Assembly: GCA_035528235.1 (NCBI GenBank)
Contig: DATKZB010000209.1
Coordinates: forward strand, 1-18,341
DNA from: DATKZB01 sp035528235
GTDB lineage: Bacteria; Planctomycetota; Phycisphaerae; FEN-1346
Length of the DNA stretch: 18,341 nt
Reading direction: 5' to 3'
The position numbers were made by a program, and so were the translations under genes. Positions 7,201 to 13,958 of the stretch are shown piece after piece. The first letter of the stretch is position 1. Every line of letters starts with the position of its first letter. Under the pieces are notes generated by a model. The model saw only the letters and a program-made list of their open reading frames with translations, ran no database searches and had not been told where the DNA came from.

Positions 7201-10112
7201 CCAATGCGCGGTACCGGGCCAATGCCTCGCTGCTGGCCCGCAACCGCAAGGGCCAGGCCGACCTGTGGCGGTACGGTATCTCGGGCGATCTGCCCATCGT
7301 CCTGGTCCGCGTGACCGACCAGTCGGGCCTGGAACTGGTCCGCCGGATCACCCAGGCCCACGGATACTGGCGGAGCAAGGGTCTGCGGGCCGACCTGGTC
7401 ATCTGGGTCGACGCCTTCTCCGGGTACCGGCAGAGCCTGTGGGACCAGATCATGGGCGTGGTGAACGCCGGGCCGATGGCCTCCGCGATGGACCAGCAGG
7501 GGGGCGTCTTCATCCGGAGCACCGACCAGTTGCCCGAAGACGACCGGCTGCTGCTCCAATCGGTGGCCCGGCTGGTGCTGTCGGACCGCGGCGGCACGCT
7601 GGCCGAACAGGCCGACCGCCGCCGCCGCACCAAGACCCCTATGCCCGAACACCGGCCGGTCCGGAGCCCCGAGCCGCTGCTGCCGGGCGAGGCCGACCTG
7701 CCCCGGCGCGACCTGGCGTTCTTCAACGGTCTGGGCGGCTTCACGCCCGACGGACGCGAGTACGTCACCATCCTGCCGCCCGGTGCGGCCACGCCGGCGC
7801 CGTGGACCAACGTCCTGGCCAACCCGGAGTTCGGCTCGATCGTGACGGAGTCGGGCGGCGGGTACACGTGGTTCGAAAACGCCCACGAGTACCGGCTGAC
7901 ACCGTGGTACAACGACCCGGTCTCGGACACGATGGGCGAGGCGTATTACGTCCGCGACGAAGAGACGGGCCGCTTCTGGTCGCTGACGCCTCGGCCGGCC
8001 CCCGGCCCCACGCCGTACGTCTGCCGGCACGGCCTGGGGTACTCGGCCTTCGAGCACACCGAGCAGCGTCTCTTCACGGAGATGTACGTGTACGTGGCGA
8101 CGGACGAGCCCGTCAAGTTCGCCCTGGTCACGCTGCGGAACCTGTCGGACCGCGACCGGCGGCTGAGCGTCACGGGGTTCTGCGAGTGGGTTCTGGGTCA
8201 GACCCGCGACCGCGGCGCCATGCACGTGGCGACGCGGCTCGACCCGCAGACCGGCGCCATCATGGCCACCAGCGCCTACGGCACCGACTTCGCCTCGCGT
8301 GTGGCGTTCTTCCAGTCGAGCGAACTCGACCGCAGCCTGACCGGCGACCGCACCGAGTTCCTCGGCCGCAACGGGTCGCCGGCCGACCCCGCCGCCATGC
8401 ACCGCCAGCGCCTCAGCGACACCATCGGCCCGGGGGTCGACTCGTGCGGCGCCATCCAGGCGTTCGTCACGGTGCCGGCCGGGCAGGAGCGGCAGGTCGT
8501 CTTCGTCCTGGGGGCCGCGCGAAGCGAGCAACAGGCCCACGACCTGCTGAACCGGTACGGCGGCGTCGACGGGGCCCGGGTGGTCCTGGAGACCGTCTGG
8601 GACTTCTGGAAGCGGCTGCTGGGCGGCGTGTACGTCGAGACGCCCGACCCGGCCGTCGACCTGCTGGCCAACCACTGGCTTCTGTACCAGACGGTGGCCG
8701 GCCGGTTCTGGGGCCGGAGCGGGCATTACCAGTCGGGCGGGGCGTTCGGGTTCCGCGACCAGTTGCAGGACTCCATGGCCTTTCTGCACGAGTGCCCCTG
8801 GCTGATGCGCCAGCACCTGCTCTCGTGCGCGTCGCGCCAGTTCCGCGAGGGCGACGTCCAGCACTGGTGGCACCCGCCGACGGGGCGCGGCGTGCGGACG
8901 CGGTTCTCCGACGATTACCTCTGGCTGCCTTACGCCGTCTGCCGATACGTCGTCGGCACCGGCGACACGGGCGTGCTCGACGAAATGGTCCCCTTCATCG
9001 AAGGGCGGCCCCTCGAGGAGAACGAGGAATCGTACTACGACCTGCCGCAGGTCGCCGACGAGGCGGCCTCGCTGTACGACCATTGCGTCCGGGCGATCCG
9101 CCGGAGCCTGACGTTCGGCCCGCACGGCCTGCCGCTCATCGGCTGCGGCGACTGGAACGACGGCCTGAGCCGCGTCGGCAAGGACGGCAAGGGCGAAAGC
9201 GTGTGGCTGGCCTTCTTCCTGTACGACCTGCTGAAGCGGTTCGCCCCCCTGGCCTTGGGCCGCAACGACCACGCCACGACCACGAAGTGCCTGGAGACCG
9301 CCGAGACGCTGCGGGCCAGCATCGAGACCGGCGGCTGGGACGGCCGGTGGTATCGCCGGGCGTACTTCGACAACGGGGCCCCGCTGGGTTCGGCCCAGAG
9401 CCCGGAGTGCCGCATCGATTCCCTGCCGCAGTCGTGGGCCGTCCTCTCGGGCGCCGCCGCCCCCGACCGGGCCGCCATGGCCATGCAGTCGGTCTACGAG
9501 AACCTGGTGGACTGGAACCTGCAACTGGTCAAACTGTTCGAGCCGCCGTTCGACGGCGCCCCGTGGGACCCCGGGTACATCAAGGGCTACGTGCCGGGCG
9601 TCCGCGAGAACGGGGGCCAGTACACGCACGCCGCCGTCTGGGTGGCGATGGCGGCCGCGGGGCTGCACCAGTCCGACATGGCGTGGCGGCTGACGACGGC
9701 GCTCAGCCCGATCCACCACGGCGACACGCCCGAACGCATCGCCCGCTACAAGGTCGAGCCGTACGTGATGGCCGCCGACGTCTACACCGCCCGCGGACAC
9801 GAGGGCCGAGGCGGGTGGACCTGGTACACCGGCGCCGCCGCGTGGATGTACCGGCTGCTCATCGAGAACCTCCTGGGCCTGACGCGGGACGCCGACACGC
9901 TGACGCTCTCCCCCGTCCTGCCGCCCGGATGGAAGGGGTACACCATCCATTACCGGTACCGCGAGACGCAGTACCATATCAAAATCAGCGTGGTGGGTCC
10001 CGCGACGTGGAAGGTCCGGAGCGTGCGGATCGACAACGTGGCCCAGCCCGACGGCAAGATCCACATGGTCGACGACCGCAAGGACCACCTGGTACGCGTC
10101 CAGGTGGGTTAG
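1290..10112 (+). CDS. ndvB: Cyclic beta-1,2-glucan synthase (NdvB/ChvB type; GT84 plus GH94)
   Basis: 2940 residues, slightly longer than the roughly 2800-2870 usual for rhizobial NdvB and Brucella Cgs. Known role: an inner-membrane enzyme that elongates beta-1,2-glucan from UDP-glucose, trims chain length by phosphorolysis and cyclises the product. Domain order seen: helical N-terminal region (about 30-420) with WLLDNYYLVEEQI; membrane segments about 422-485; GT84 glycosyltransferase with DTD at 641-643 and RHRWIRGDWQ at 788-796; membrane segments about 830-870 and 960-1000; a linker with charged helices; a glycoamylase-like domain (about 1375-1625, GYYDLFASESRLCSF, PWGISESCYN); two GH94-type beta-sandwich regions starting near 1665 and 2141; and a GH94 phosphorylase barrel with GCGDWNDGL at 2618-2626, the expected place of the catalytic Asp. 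The start ATG has GGAG only three bases upstream, so initiation may be imperfect. An in-frame pentapeptide repeat interrupts residues 1261-1286. No export transporter (NdvA/ChvA) is present in the window. Confidence 0.95.
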   Translation: MSPNSFLSSLRGPSWRRLFGQETDRPAEAEHPLRAELFALGQLETHGRRLAVDQQIDPTPGPEVLLGRLRENEQVIRRSYQVVADAVGKGLQTAPGADWLLDNYYLVEEQIDIAREHLPPGYSRQLPRLATGPLKGFPRVHELALELVSHTDGHVDMENLSRFIKGFQTVLPLGLGELWAVPIMLRLALLENLRRVSYRTASRRRHRDRALGWARRFLEVVHTQPKGLITELADFVRASPKMSQAFIAELCTGLQGQHPALALIISWIEQELAERGQTIEQILRAESHDQAADRISIANSITSLRTLTAMDWHDFVEALSATEAALRRDPAGVYPTMDFATRDAYRHVVEELARWGRQDEHEVAAAAVRMAEQQAADPEADPRHGHVGWFLIRAGRADLEQALGCRPPLRRRLNRRIGRWLPWVYVLGEAVATAVATGALVLLTKSLVVYGWAWLAPVTVALLVFVSQSVISLINWLATVLVPVRGLPRLDFSKGVPREHMAAVVIPTLLTSRRAADALLESLEIHYLANRSPNLVFGLLTDFPDAPQESMPDDDDTLRLAVMGVRNLNATYAEPSQPIFFLLHRPRTWNAAEGVWMGQERKRGKLMAFNRLLRGGPAGAFAMVVGDVEILRQVRYVIPLDTDTQLPPETAARMVGAIAHPLNRPILDPETRCVRHGYGVLQPRIAIGLAGASRSLFARLFAGEVGIDPYTRQVSNVYHDLFRRGQFIGKGIYDLEAFDEAVGGRFPDNRILSHDLIEGCFARCGFLSDVELIEDHPARYLADVKRRHRWIRGDWQIAPWLMPRVPTPDGSRAPNPLGRLPRWMIFDNLRRSLVPPVALALLIGGWLALPDVQPAWTFWLLAIYFAPDVVRTLWALVAKPSKLLWTAHLRHAVMTAGRQLAISALHLALLPFEAITHVDAIARVAWRTLVSHRHLLEWLTAHAAERSVRTGLGPTLREMWAAPALAAATAAAVLGLGIAVPPVAWAILGAWAVGPLAAWVISRPLKRREAHFTGDQTRFLQGLARRTWAYFEHFVGPNQNWLPPDNFQEQPQNRVSERTSPTNVGLALLSNLAAHDFGYLTVGALIERTEKTFATLERLPRYRDHFLNWYDTWTCEPLHPSYVSTVDSGNLACCLVALRGGMLELMTGRIVPARWLEGLRDVAGVLEEEAQKALARIVDARVRENVQQVVQTVRDHLERLAETAAAPAAIERAVRQLATDLNRVARHCQHDTGMVFWLAALRRQADGLLNDLAYLAPWLAADPSRADPSPDQPSRADPSRDREGAVDTVGRLRKELDRVETLKDLVELDRRLGPRVDELLGNQAPAEASPDEPLRRLRAHITEASERASARIRALEDLALRCQELSEIDLEFLYDRSRKLLSIGFALDGRRRDPGYYDLFASESRLCSFLGVAQGRLPQEHWFLLGRQLTPGLDRPTLMSWSGSMFEYLMPLLIMPNFEGTLLDRACRNAVQRQIQYGRRQRVPWGISESCYNQVDVQMNYQYRAFGVPELGLKRGLADDLVVAPYASALALMVAPKEACANLQTLAQLGMVGRFGLYEAVDYTPSRVPADKEFAVVRSFMAHHGGMSLLAMAHTLLGQPMQRRFMMEPRVRATVLLLQERVPVARASARQEHRQVPLIHREPGDADREATMRAYADPDSPVPEVHLLSNGRYHVMVTSAGGGFSRWHDLALTRWREDPTRDNWGLFFYLHDVEDSHTWSCTHQPLGRRVGRYEAVFSQARAEFRTVHRQIEAHTQISVSPEDDIELRRITLTNLSNKTRTLELTSFAEVALAEQAVDLAHPAFNALFIQTETLPEKSAILVSRRPRSSEETPPWMCHAMIVHADKIMPWASFETDRARFIGRGRTSAYPEALQHAGPLSNTAGAVLDPSIAVRRRLRLGPGDVVVVDVIAGVGKNRDEAMALVDRYHDRRLADRVFELAWTQSQILLHQLQGTEADALLFARLAGSVVFANARYRANASLLARNRKGQADLWRYGISGDLPIVLVRVTDQSGLELVRRITQAHGYWRSKGLRADLVIWVDAFSGYRQSLWDQIMGVVNAGPMASAMDQQGGVFIRSTDQLPEDDRLLLQSVARLVLSDRGGTLAEQADRRRRTKTPMPEHRPVRSPEPLLPGEADLPRRDLAFFNGLGGFTPDGREYVTILPPGAATPAPWTNVLANPEFGSIVTESGGGYTWFENAHEYRLTPWYNDPVSDTMGEAYYVRDEETGRFWSLTPRPAPGPTPYVCRHGLGYSAFEHTEQRLFTEMYVYVATDEPVKFALVTLRNLSDRDRRLSVTGFCEWVLGQTRDRGAMHVATRLDPQTGAIMATSAYGTDFASRVAFFQSSELDRSLTGDRTEFLGRNGSPADPAAMHRQRLSDTIGPGVDSCGAIQAFVTVPAGQERQVVFVLGAARSEQQAHDLLNRYGGVDGARVVLETVWDFWKRLLGGVYVETPDPAVDLLANHWLLYQTVAGRFWGRSGHYQSGGAFGFRDQLQDSMAFLHECPWLMRQHLLSCASRQFREGDVQHWWHPPTGRGVRTRFSDDYLWLPYAVCRYVVGTGDTGVLDEMVPFIEGRPLEENEESYYDLPQVADEAASLYDHCVRAIRRSLTFGPHGLPLIGCGDWNDGLSRVGKDGKGESVWLAFFLYDLLKRFAPLALGRNDHATTTKCLETAETLRASIETGGWDGRWYRRAYFDNGAPLGSAQSPECRIDSLPQSWAVLSGAAAPDRAAMAMQSVYENLVDWNLQLVKLFEPPFDGAPWDPGYIKGYVPGVRENGGQYTHAAVWVAMAAAGLHQSDMAWRLTTALSPIHHGDTPERIARYKVEPYVMAADVYTARGHEGRGGWTWYTGAAAWMYRLLIENLLGLTRDADTLTLSPVLPPGWKGYTIHYRYRETQYHIKISVVGPATWKVRSVRIDNVAQPDGKIHMVDDRKDHLVRVQVG
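5070..5145 (+). repeat. In-frame 15-bp tandem repeat plus dispersed-repeat tail inside the glucan synthase gene
   Basis: Four consecutive 15-base units start at 5070, 5085, 5100 and 5115, built on GCCGATCCGAGCCGC. They encode ADPSR, ADPSP, DQPSR, ADPSR and are followed by GACCGTGAGGGAGCGG (5130-5145), encoding DREGAV together with the next base pair. The repeat lies between a helical segment and the glycoamylase-like domain, so it probably forms a flexible loop. From memory, sequence of the type 'SRDREGA' is a widespread repeat-derived peptide in planctomycete proteins, both coding and intergenic; that point is recollection. Confidence 0.85.
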
Positions 10113-10140
10113 GGCAGCAACGCGACGGGCCGCGCGATTG

Positions 10141-10217
10141 GCGCGGCGGGTCCCCGCACCCGCCGCGCTAGCGGTTCGACTGCGGGCTGGCGCGGTGGGT
10201 ACGGGGACCCACCGTGC
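10141..10217. repeat. REPIN-like inverted doublet between glucan synthase and peptidase genes
   Basis: First palindrome: arms GCGCGGCGGGT (10141-10151) and ACCCGCCGCGC (10158-10168), loop CCCCGC. Second: arms GCGCGGTGGGT (10190-10200) and ACCCACCGTGC (10207-10217) with one G-T wobble, loop ACGGGG. Loop polarity shows that the second copy is inverted relative to the first. Related single copies stand at 11528-11555 and 18309-18334. The 209-base gap holds nothing else except the ribosome binding site of the next gene. Confidence 0.75.
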
Positions 10218-10321
10218 CCAAGTGGTGGTGTGAACAGGCAATCGTAAAACGCCGACCGTCGGCGCGCGAAGGCGATACGATAGGGACACGGCGACACGGC
10301 CACACACAGGAGGAGCGCGAC

Positions 10322-11404
10322 ATGCAGAAAGAACGGCAGCAGTTCCTGGAAGACCTGATGGCGTCGTGGTCGCCCTCGGGCTTTGAGGAGGAGGGCCAGG
10401 AGGTCGTGCGCCAACGGCTGACCGGGCGGTGCGACGTGGTCCGGACCGACGTCCACGGCAACGTCCTGGCGGGGGTGAACGGCGAGGCGTCCCTGCGGGT
10501 CATGCTGGCCGGGCACATCGACGAAATCGGCCTGATGGTCACGCACATCGACGAGAACGGGTACCTCTTCTTCCAGGCCATCGGGGGGTACGACGCCAAC
10601 GTCCTGGCGGGGCAGCGCGTTCTCGTCCACGGCGCCCAGGGGCCCGTGCAGGGCCTCATCGGCCGCAAGGCCATCCACCTGCTCTCGGAGGAGGAACGCA
10701 AGGCCGTGCCGAAGATGGAAGACCTCTTCATCGACATCGGGGCCAAGAACGCCAAGGACGCCCGCCAGCGCGCCCGCGTCAGCGACCCCGTGACGCTGGA
10801 CGTCGGCCTGAAGTACCTGCTGAACGACCTGGCCGTGTCGCGCGGGTTCGACGACCGCGTGGGCGCGTTCGTGGTCATGGAGACGCTGATCGAGGCGGCC
10901 CGTCGCAAACCCCGCGTGGCCCTCTGGAGCGTGAGCACGGTGCAGGAGGAGATCGGCCTGCGCGGGGCCCGGACGAGCGCGTTCGGACTGGACCCGCACG
11001 TGGGGATCGCGGTGGACGTGGGGCACGCCTCAGACTTCCCCGGCATGGAGAAGGACAAGCGGCGCTTCAGCGACGTCAAGGTAGGCGGCGGCCCGATCCT
11101 CTGCCGCGGGCCCAACATCAACGCGGTCGTGGGCGCGGGCCTGGAGCGCGTGGCCAAGGCCAAGCGGATCCCGTACCAGTTCCAGGCCGAACCGCGCGCC
11201 ACCGGCACCGACGCCAACGCCATCCAGGTCAACCGGGCGGGTGCCGCCGCGGCCCTGGTAAGCGTGCCGAACCGCTACATGCACACCCCCGTCGAGGTCG
11301 TCAGCCTGAAGGACCTCGACCAGACGATCCGGCTGCTGACGGAGTACGTCCTGACGCTCAGGCCCACGGACACGTTCATCCCCGGCGTGTCGGCAAAGGG
11401 GTGA
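10322..11404 (+). CDS. M42 family metallo-aminopeptidase (glutamyl aminopeptidase/TET type)
   Basis: 360 residues, the usual length for M42 enzymes, which are cytosolic dinuclear-metal aminopeptidases that often assemble into dodecameric tetrahedral shells and process short peptides. Metal-site motifs are all visible: AGHIDEIG with His65 and Asp67, GFDDRVG with the bridging Asp177/178, STVQEEIGLRG with Glu209 (base) and Glu210 (ligand), AVDVGHASD with Asp232, and the terminal ligand in YMHTPVEVV at His321. The start at 10322 is chosen because AGGAGGAG (10308-10315) stands six bases before it. The same frame is open upstream to 10214, but there it crosses the palindromic doublet. Substrate preference (acidic, neutral or other) cannot be read from sequence. 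No functional link to its neighbours is evident. Confidence 0.93.
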   Translation: MQKERQQFLEDLMASWSPSGFEEEGQEVVRQRLTGRCDVVRTDVHGNVLAGVNGEASLRVMLAGHIDEIGLMVTHIDENGYLFFQAIGGYDANVLAGQRVLVHGAQGPVQGLIGRKAIHLLSEEERKAVPKMEDLFIDIGAKNAKDARQRARVSDPVTLDVGLKYLLNDLAVSRGFDDRVGAFVVMETLIEAARRKPRVALWSVSTVQEEIGLRGARTSAFGLDPHVGIAVDVGHASDFPGMEKDKRRFSDVKVGGGPILCRGPNINAVVGAGLERVAKAKRIPYQFQAEPRATGTDANAIQVNRAGAAAALVSVPNRYMHTPVEVVSLKDLDQTIRLLTEYVLTLRPTDTFIPGVSAKG

Positions 11405-11440
11405 TCGGGCCGACGGACCTCGGGACGGCGCTCGCGCGCC

Positions 11441-11479
11441 ATCTGAAATCCGAAATCTGAAATCCGAAATGGTTACGCC
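11441..11479. repeat. Direct repeat, copy 1 (ATCTGAAAT-rich)
   Basis: A 39-base copy made of reiterated AAATCYGAAATC-type words and ending GAAATGGTTACGCC. It is paired with copy 2 at 11679-11718, 238 bases further on. The two copies align with one single-base gap and about five mismatches. Copy 2 overlaps the end of leuC, so copy 1 may be a displaced duplicate of that gene's 3' border. Confidence 0.75.
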
Positions 11480-11485
11480 GGGTGC

Positions 11486-11509
11486 CACGGCCGGTCTTGC
11501 CCGGCCGTG
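11486..11509. repeat. Palindrome of the GTGCCAC family
   Basis: Arms CACGGCCGG (11486-11494) and CCGGCCGTG (11501-11509) are perfect complements over a six-base loop TCTTGC. The preceding GTGCCAC and the CTTG loop relate it to the doublet at 11595-11656. Confidence 0.65.
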
Positions 11510-11527
11510 CTCCTCGCTTGCGCTTGT

Positions 11528-11555
11528 GCGCGGTGGGTCCCCGTACCCACCGCGC
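11528..11555. repeat. Palindrome of the GGTGGGTCCCC family
   Basis: Arms GCGCGGTGGGT (11528-11538) and ACCCACCGCGC (11545-11555) are perfect complements over CCCCGT. It belongs to the same family as the doublet at 10141-10217. Confidence 0.7.
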
Positions 11556-11594
11556 AAAGAAAAGGATGGCCGCCGCGCAATCCGAAATCACCGG

Positions 11595-11656
11595 GTGCCA
11601 CTGGCGGCTTGTCCGCCAGTGTTCTGGCGGCACTGGCTGCAAGCAGCCAGTGGCAC
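11595..11656. repeat. REPIN-like inverted doublet of the GTGCCAC family
   Basis: Two palindromes: CACTGGCGG / CCGCCAGTG (11599-11607, 11613-11621) and CACTGGCTGC / GCAGCCAGTG (11631-11640, 11643-11652). The outer ends GTGCCACTGGC and GCCAGTGGCAC are also inverted, so the whole block folds head-to-head. It fills most of the gap between the convergent peptidase and leuC genes and could act as a bidirectional transcription barrier, which is inference. Confidence 0.72.
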
Positions 11657-11678
11657 GCGGCGCAATCCGAAATCCGCA

Positions 11679-11718
11679 ATCTGCAATCTGAAATCTCAAA
11701 TCTGAAATGGTTTACGCC
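11679..11718. repeat. Direct repeat, copy 2, overlapping the leuC stop codon
   Basis: A 40-base partner of 11441-11479 ending GAAATGGTTTACGCC. Its last bases contain the TAA stop (complement of 11712-11714) and the final alanine codon of leuC. The 238-base interval between the two copies contains all the palindromes of this gap. Confidence 0.75.
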
Positions 11719-12974
11719 ACCTCGTCCGGATGGGTGATGCACCCGGTGACGGCGCTGGCGGCCGCAACGGCGGGACCCGACAGGTACACGTGGCTCCCCG
11801 GGTGTCCCATGCGGCCGGTGAAGTTGCGGTTGGTGGTGGCCAGGGCGACCTCGCCCTCGGCCAGGACACCCATGTGCCCGCCCAGGCACGGCCCGCACGT
11901 CGGCGGAGAGACGACCGCCCCGGCCTCCATGAAGATCTCTAGCCAGCCTCGGCGCAGGGCCTCGCGCTCAATCTCCGGCGTGGCCGGGATGACGATGCAC
12001 CGCAGGCCGTCGGCCACCTGGCGACCGCGGAGGATGCTGGCCGCCACCTTCAGGTCGCTCAGCCGTCCGTTCGTGCACGAGCCGATGACGACCTGGTCCA
12101 GCCGCACGCCCGCCACCGCCGAGACCGGCTTGGCGTTCTCCGGCAGGTTGGGGCACGCGACGACGGGTTCGAGGTCCGAAACGTCCCACTCGTGGGTCTG
12201 GGCGTACGTGGCACCGGGGTCGCTGGCGTGGTAGACGGCGGGGCGTTCGAGCCGGCCCTCGGCGTACTCGCGCGTGACCCGGTCGGGCGGGACGATGCCG
12301 TTCTTGGCGCCCGCCTCGATGGCCATGTTGCACATCGTGAGCCGGTCGTCCATCGGCAGCGACTCGATGACCGGGCCCGTGAACTCCATGGCCCGGTACA
12401 GCGCCCCGGAGACGCCGATCTGGCCGATCGTGTGCAGAATCAAATCCTTGCCGCCGATCCACCGGCCGCGCACGCCCGTGAACACGAACTTCATCGACTC
12501 CGGCACGCGGAGCCAGACCGTGCCGATGGCCATGGCGGCCGCCAGGTCGGTCGATCCGACGCCCGTGGCGAACGCGCCCAGGCCGCCATAAGTGCACGTG
12601 TGACTGTCGGCACCGATGACCAGGTCGCCGGGCCCCACGACGCCCTGCTCGGGCAGGAGGGCGTGCTCGATGCCCACGCGGCCGACCTCCCAATAATGCG
12701 TCAGGCCCTGGGCATGGGCGAAGTCGCGAAGCACCTTCGATTGCTGGGCGCTGGCGATGTCTTTGTTGGGCGTGAAGTGATCGGGCACCAGCACCACCCG
12801 CTCGCGATCCCAGACGCGCTCGATGCCGGCCTCGGTGAACTCGCGGATGGCGATGGGGGCCGTGATGTCGTTGCCCAGGGCGATGTCGACCGAGGCGTAC
12901 ACGAAATCGCCGGGCGCGACGGCGTCGCGACCGCAGTGGGCGGCGATGATCTTCTCGGTAATCGTCATGGGCAT
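11712..12974 (-). CDS. leuC: 3-isopropylmalate dehydratase large subunit (LeuC; homoaconitase-like class)
   Basis: 420 residues from the chosen ATG. Role: isomerises 2-isopropylmalate to 3-isopropylmalate in leucine biosynthesis, using a [4Fe-4S] cluster together with the small subunit LeuD. Seen: the aconitase-family start MTITEKIIAAHCG, VPDHFTPNKD, GADSHTCTYGGLGAFATGVGSTD, IGSCTNGRLSDL and TCGPCLGGHMGV. The cluster cysteines fall at 300, 360 and 363. Length and motifs fit the short LeuC/HacA class (about 420 residues) rather than the 460-470 residue proteobacterial form. Starts considered: ATG 12974 (GGTGGAG about 11 bases upstream), ATG 12968, and GTG 12986, which would lie on top of that purine stretch. 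LeuD, normally a partner gene, is absent here. Substrate could also be homocitrate or methylmalate-type acids, because this class is functionally mixed. Confidence 0.9.
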   Translation of the reverse strand: MPMTITEKIIAAHCGRDAVAPGDFVYASVDIALGNDITAPIAIREFTEAGIERVWDRERVVLVPDHFTPNKDIASAQQSKVLRDFAHAQGLTHYWEVGRVGIEHALLPEQGVVGPGDLVIGADSHTCTYGGLGAFATGVGSTDLAAAMAIGTVWLRVPESMKFVFTGVRGRWIGGKDLILHTIGQIGVSGALYRAMEFTGPVIESLPMDDRLTMCNMAIEAGAKNGIVPPDRVTREYAEGRLERPAVYHASDPGATYAQTHEWDVSDLEPVVACPNLPENAKPVSAVAGVRLDQVVIGSCTNGRLSDLKVAASILRGRQVADGLRCIVIPATPEIEREALRRGWLEIFMEAGAVVSPPTCGPCLGGHMGVLAEGEVALATTNRNFTGRMGHPGSHVYLSGPAVAAASAVTGCITHPDEVA

Positions 12975-13056
12975 GGCGGCTGGCACTCCACCGGTCGGCC
13001 GCGCGGCACGGCGCGGGCGAGTCTCAGTGATACGTTGTCGCCTCCTTCACCTGTTG

Positions 13057-13082
13057 CGCGGCGGCCTTCCCAGGCCGCCGCG
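13057..13082. repeat. Palindrome identical to the one at 503-528
   Basis: Arms CGCGGCGGCC (13057-13066) and GGCCGCCGCG (13073-13082) with loop TTCCCA. Its 26 bases are identical to 503-528, more than 12 kb away. It lies between the small four-cysteine gene and leuC on the minus strand. Confidence 0.75.
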
Positions 13083-13122
13083 TCAGGTTGTCCGGCACCC
13101 ACGCGGAGTTGACCAAGTAGCC

Positions 13123-13431
13123 TCAGTTGGTCTCGAAGCGCGCCCGCAGACGCATCCCCCGCGACAACGGGTCCTTGAGGTACGCGGCGTGGCACGCACC
13201 GCACAGGTCGAACCGGAACGACTTGTAGACCTGGTCCTCCAGATGCTCGGGGTCCATGTCGGCCATCTCGTCCAGGAGGTCGCGGATCTCGTCGGACCGG
13301 TCGTCCTGGAGGTCCTCCGGCGCAATCTCCATCGGGTCGTAGGCGGCATAGACCTCGATCTTGACGACGTACCGAATGTCCTCGTCGGCCAGCAGCGGCT
13401 TGCCGCACAGGTCGCACGTGAAGTGAATCAT
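13123..13431 (-). CDS. Small four-cysteine (zinc-ribbon-like) protein of unknown function
   Basis: 102 residues. Two CxxC pairs bracket the protein: CDLC at 6-9 (FTCDLCGKPLL) and CGAC at 77-80 (FDLCGACHAAY), a spacing that suggests one zinc site formed from both ends. The middle (about 35-70) is strongly acidic and probably helical (DLQDDRSDEIRDLLDEM). The ATG at 13431 is preceded by a G-rich stretch in the purine position. An upstream in-frame extension exists but shows no protein-like sequence. I associate proteins of this size and pattern with planctomycetes, but know no function. It lies upstream of leuC on the same strand, about 150 bases away with a palindrome between, so co-transcription is possible but not shown. 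Confidence 0.75.
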   Translation of the reverse strand: MIHFTCDLCGKPLLADEDIRYVVKIEVYAAYDPMEIAPEDLQDDRSDEIRDLLDEMADMDPEHLEDQVYKSFRFDLCGACHAAYLKDPLSRGMRLRARFETN

Positions 13432-13572
13432 GGTGCACACCCCCACAAAAGGACCACGGCCGAAGCCCTCGCAGTCCGCCCCCCGGACCGCCGCGCGAAT
13501 CATACCGCGCGACCGGCGAAGTGCAAACCGAATCCCCCGCCGCCTGAACCTGCACGGCCGTGGCCGCATCGT

Positions 13573-13915
13573 GTGGCAGCCCCGTCAGGGGCGGCTGGTC
13601 TGTAGCCCCGGACGCGAGCCCGGGGATGGGCTGCCGACAAACGCCGTCGCGCCCCCGCCCGGTAAGCCCCCGGCACCGCCGGGGGATCGAGTGCCGAAGG
13701 CACGATAGAGAATAACCCACGCCGCAAGCCGTGGGAGACCGCGTCGCCCCGTCTCATTCCTTCGAGCCCCGAAGGGGCAACAGGACGATCGACCCGCCCG
13801 CCTTCTCTCGCCCCTGCCGGGGCTCAACTGCAAAAAACGAACGTGGCCCCCTCCGCCCGCCTACCCACGGCTCACGCCGCGGGCTATTACCTGACGCCCC
13901 TGGCGGGGCTGCCAC
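13573..13915. repeat. Non-coding mosaic of palindromes bounded by 21-bp inverted repeats
   Basis: The 21-base ends at 13573-13593 (GTGGCAGCCCCGTCAGGGGCG on the + strand, split here as GTGGCAGCCCCG and TCAGGGGCG) and 13895-13915 are reverse complements with one mismatch. Between them are several further palindromic words: AGCCCCGGA...CCCGGGG near 13602-13620, ACCCACG...CGTGGGA near 13717-13740, GCCCCGAAGGGGC near 13769, GCCCCTGCCGGGGC near 13809, and ACCCACGGC...GCCGCGGGCT near 13863. No ORF here has protein-like composition. Together with the flanking bases it makes up the gap from 13432 to 13958. Confidence 0.65.
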
Positions 13916-13958
13916 AACACGCACCCACACACCCATGCCAGTCTGACATCGGAATGTA

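Noticed and set aside
5372..10171. A 1599-residue + strand ORF in another frame of the glucan synthase gene
   Set aside because: Low-complexity R/G/P/A translation with no motif; the overlapping frame has clear GT84 and GH94 domains.
3225..10307. A 2360-residue ORF on the minus strand opposite the glucan synthase
   Set aside because: Its sequence is rich in Arg, Pro, Gly and His with no domain and mirrors the GC-rich codons of the real gene; it is a shadow frame.
13036..13046. AAGGAGG on the minus strand upstream of leuC as the ribosome binding site of an extended leuC
   Set aside because: No in-frame start codon follows it at usable distance; the frame after it ends in a TGA overlapping the leuC start region.
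13123..13720. Longer upstream starts for the small four-cysteine gene
   Set aside because: The upstream extensions are arginine-rich translations of palindromic non-coding DNA; ATG 13431 begins the conserved-looking MIHFTCDLCG.
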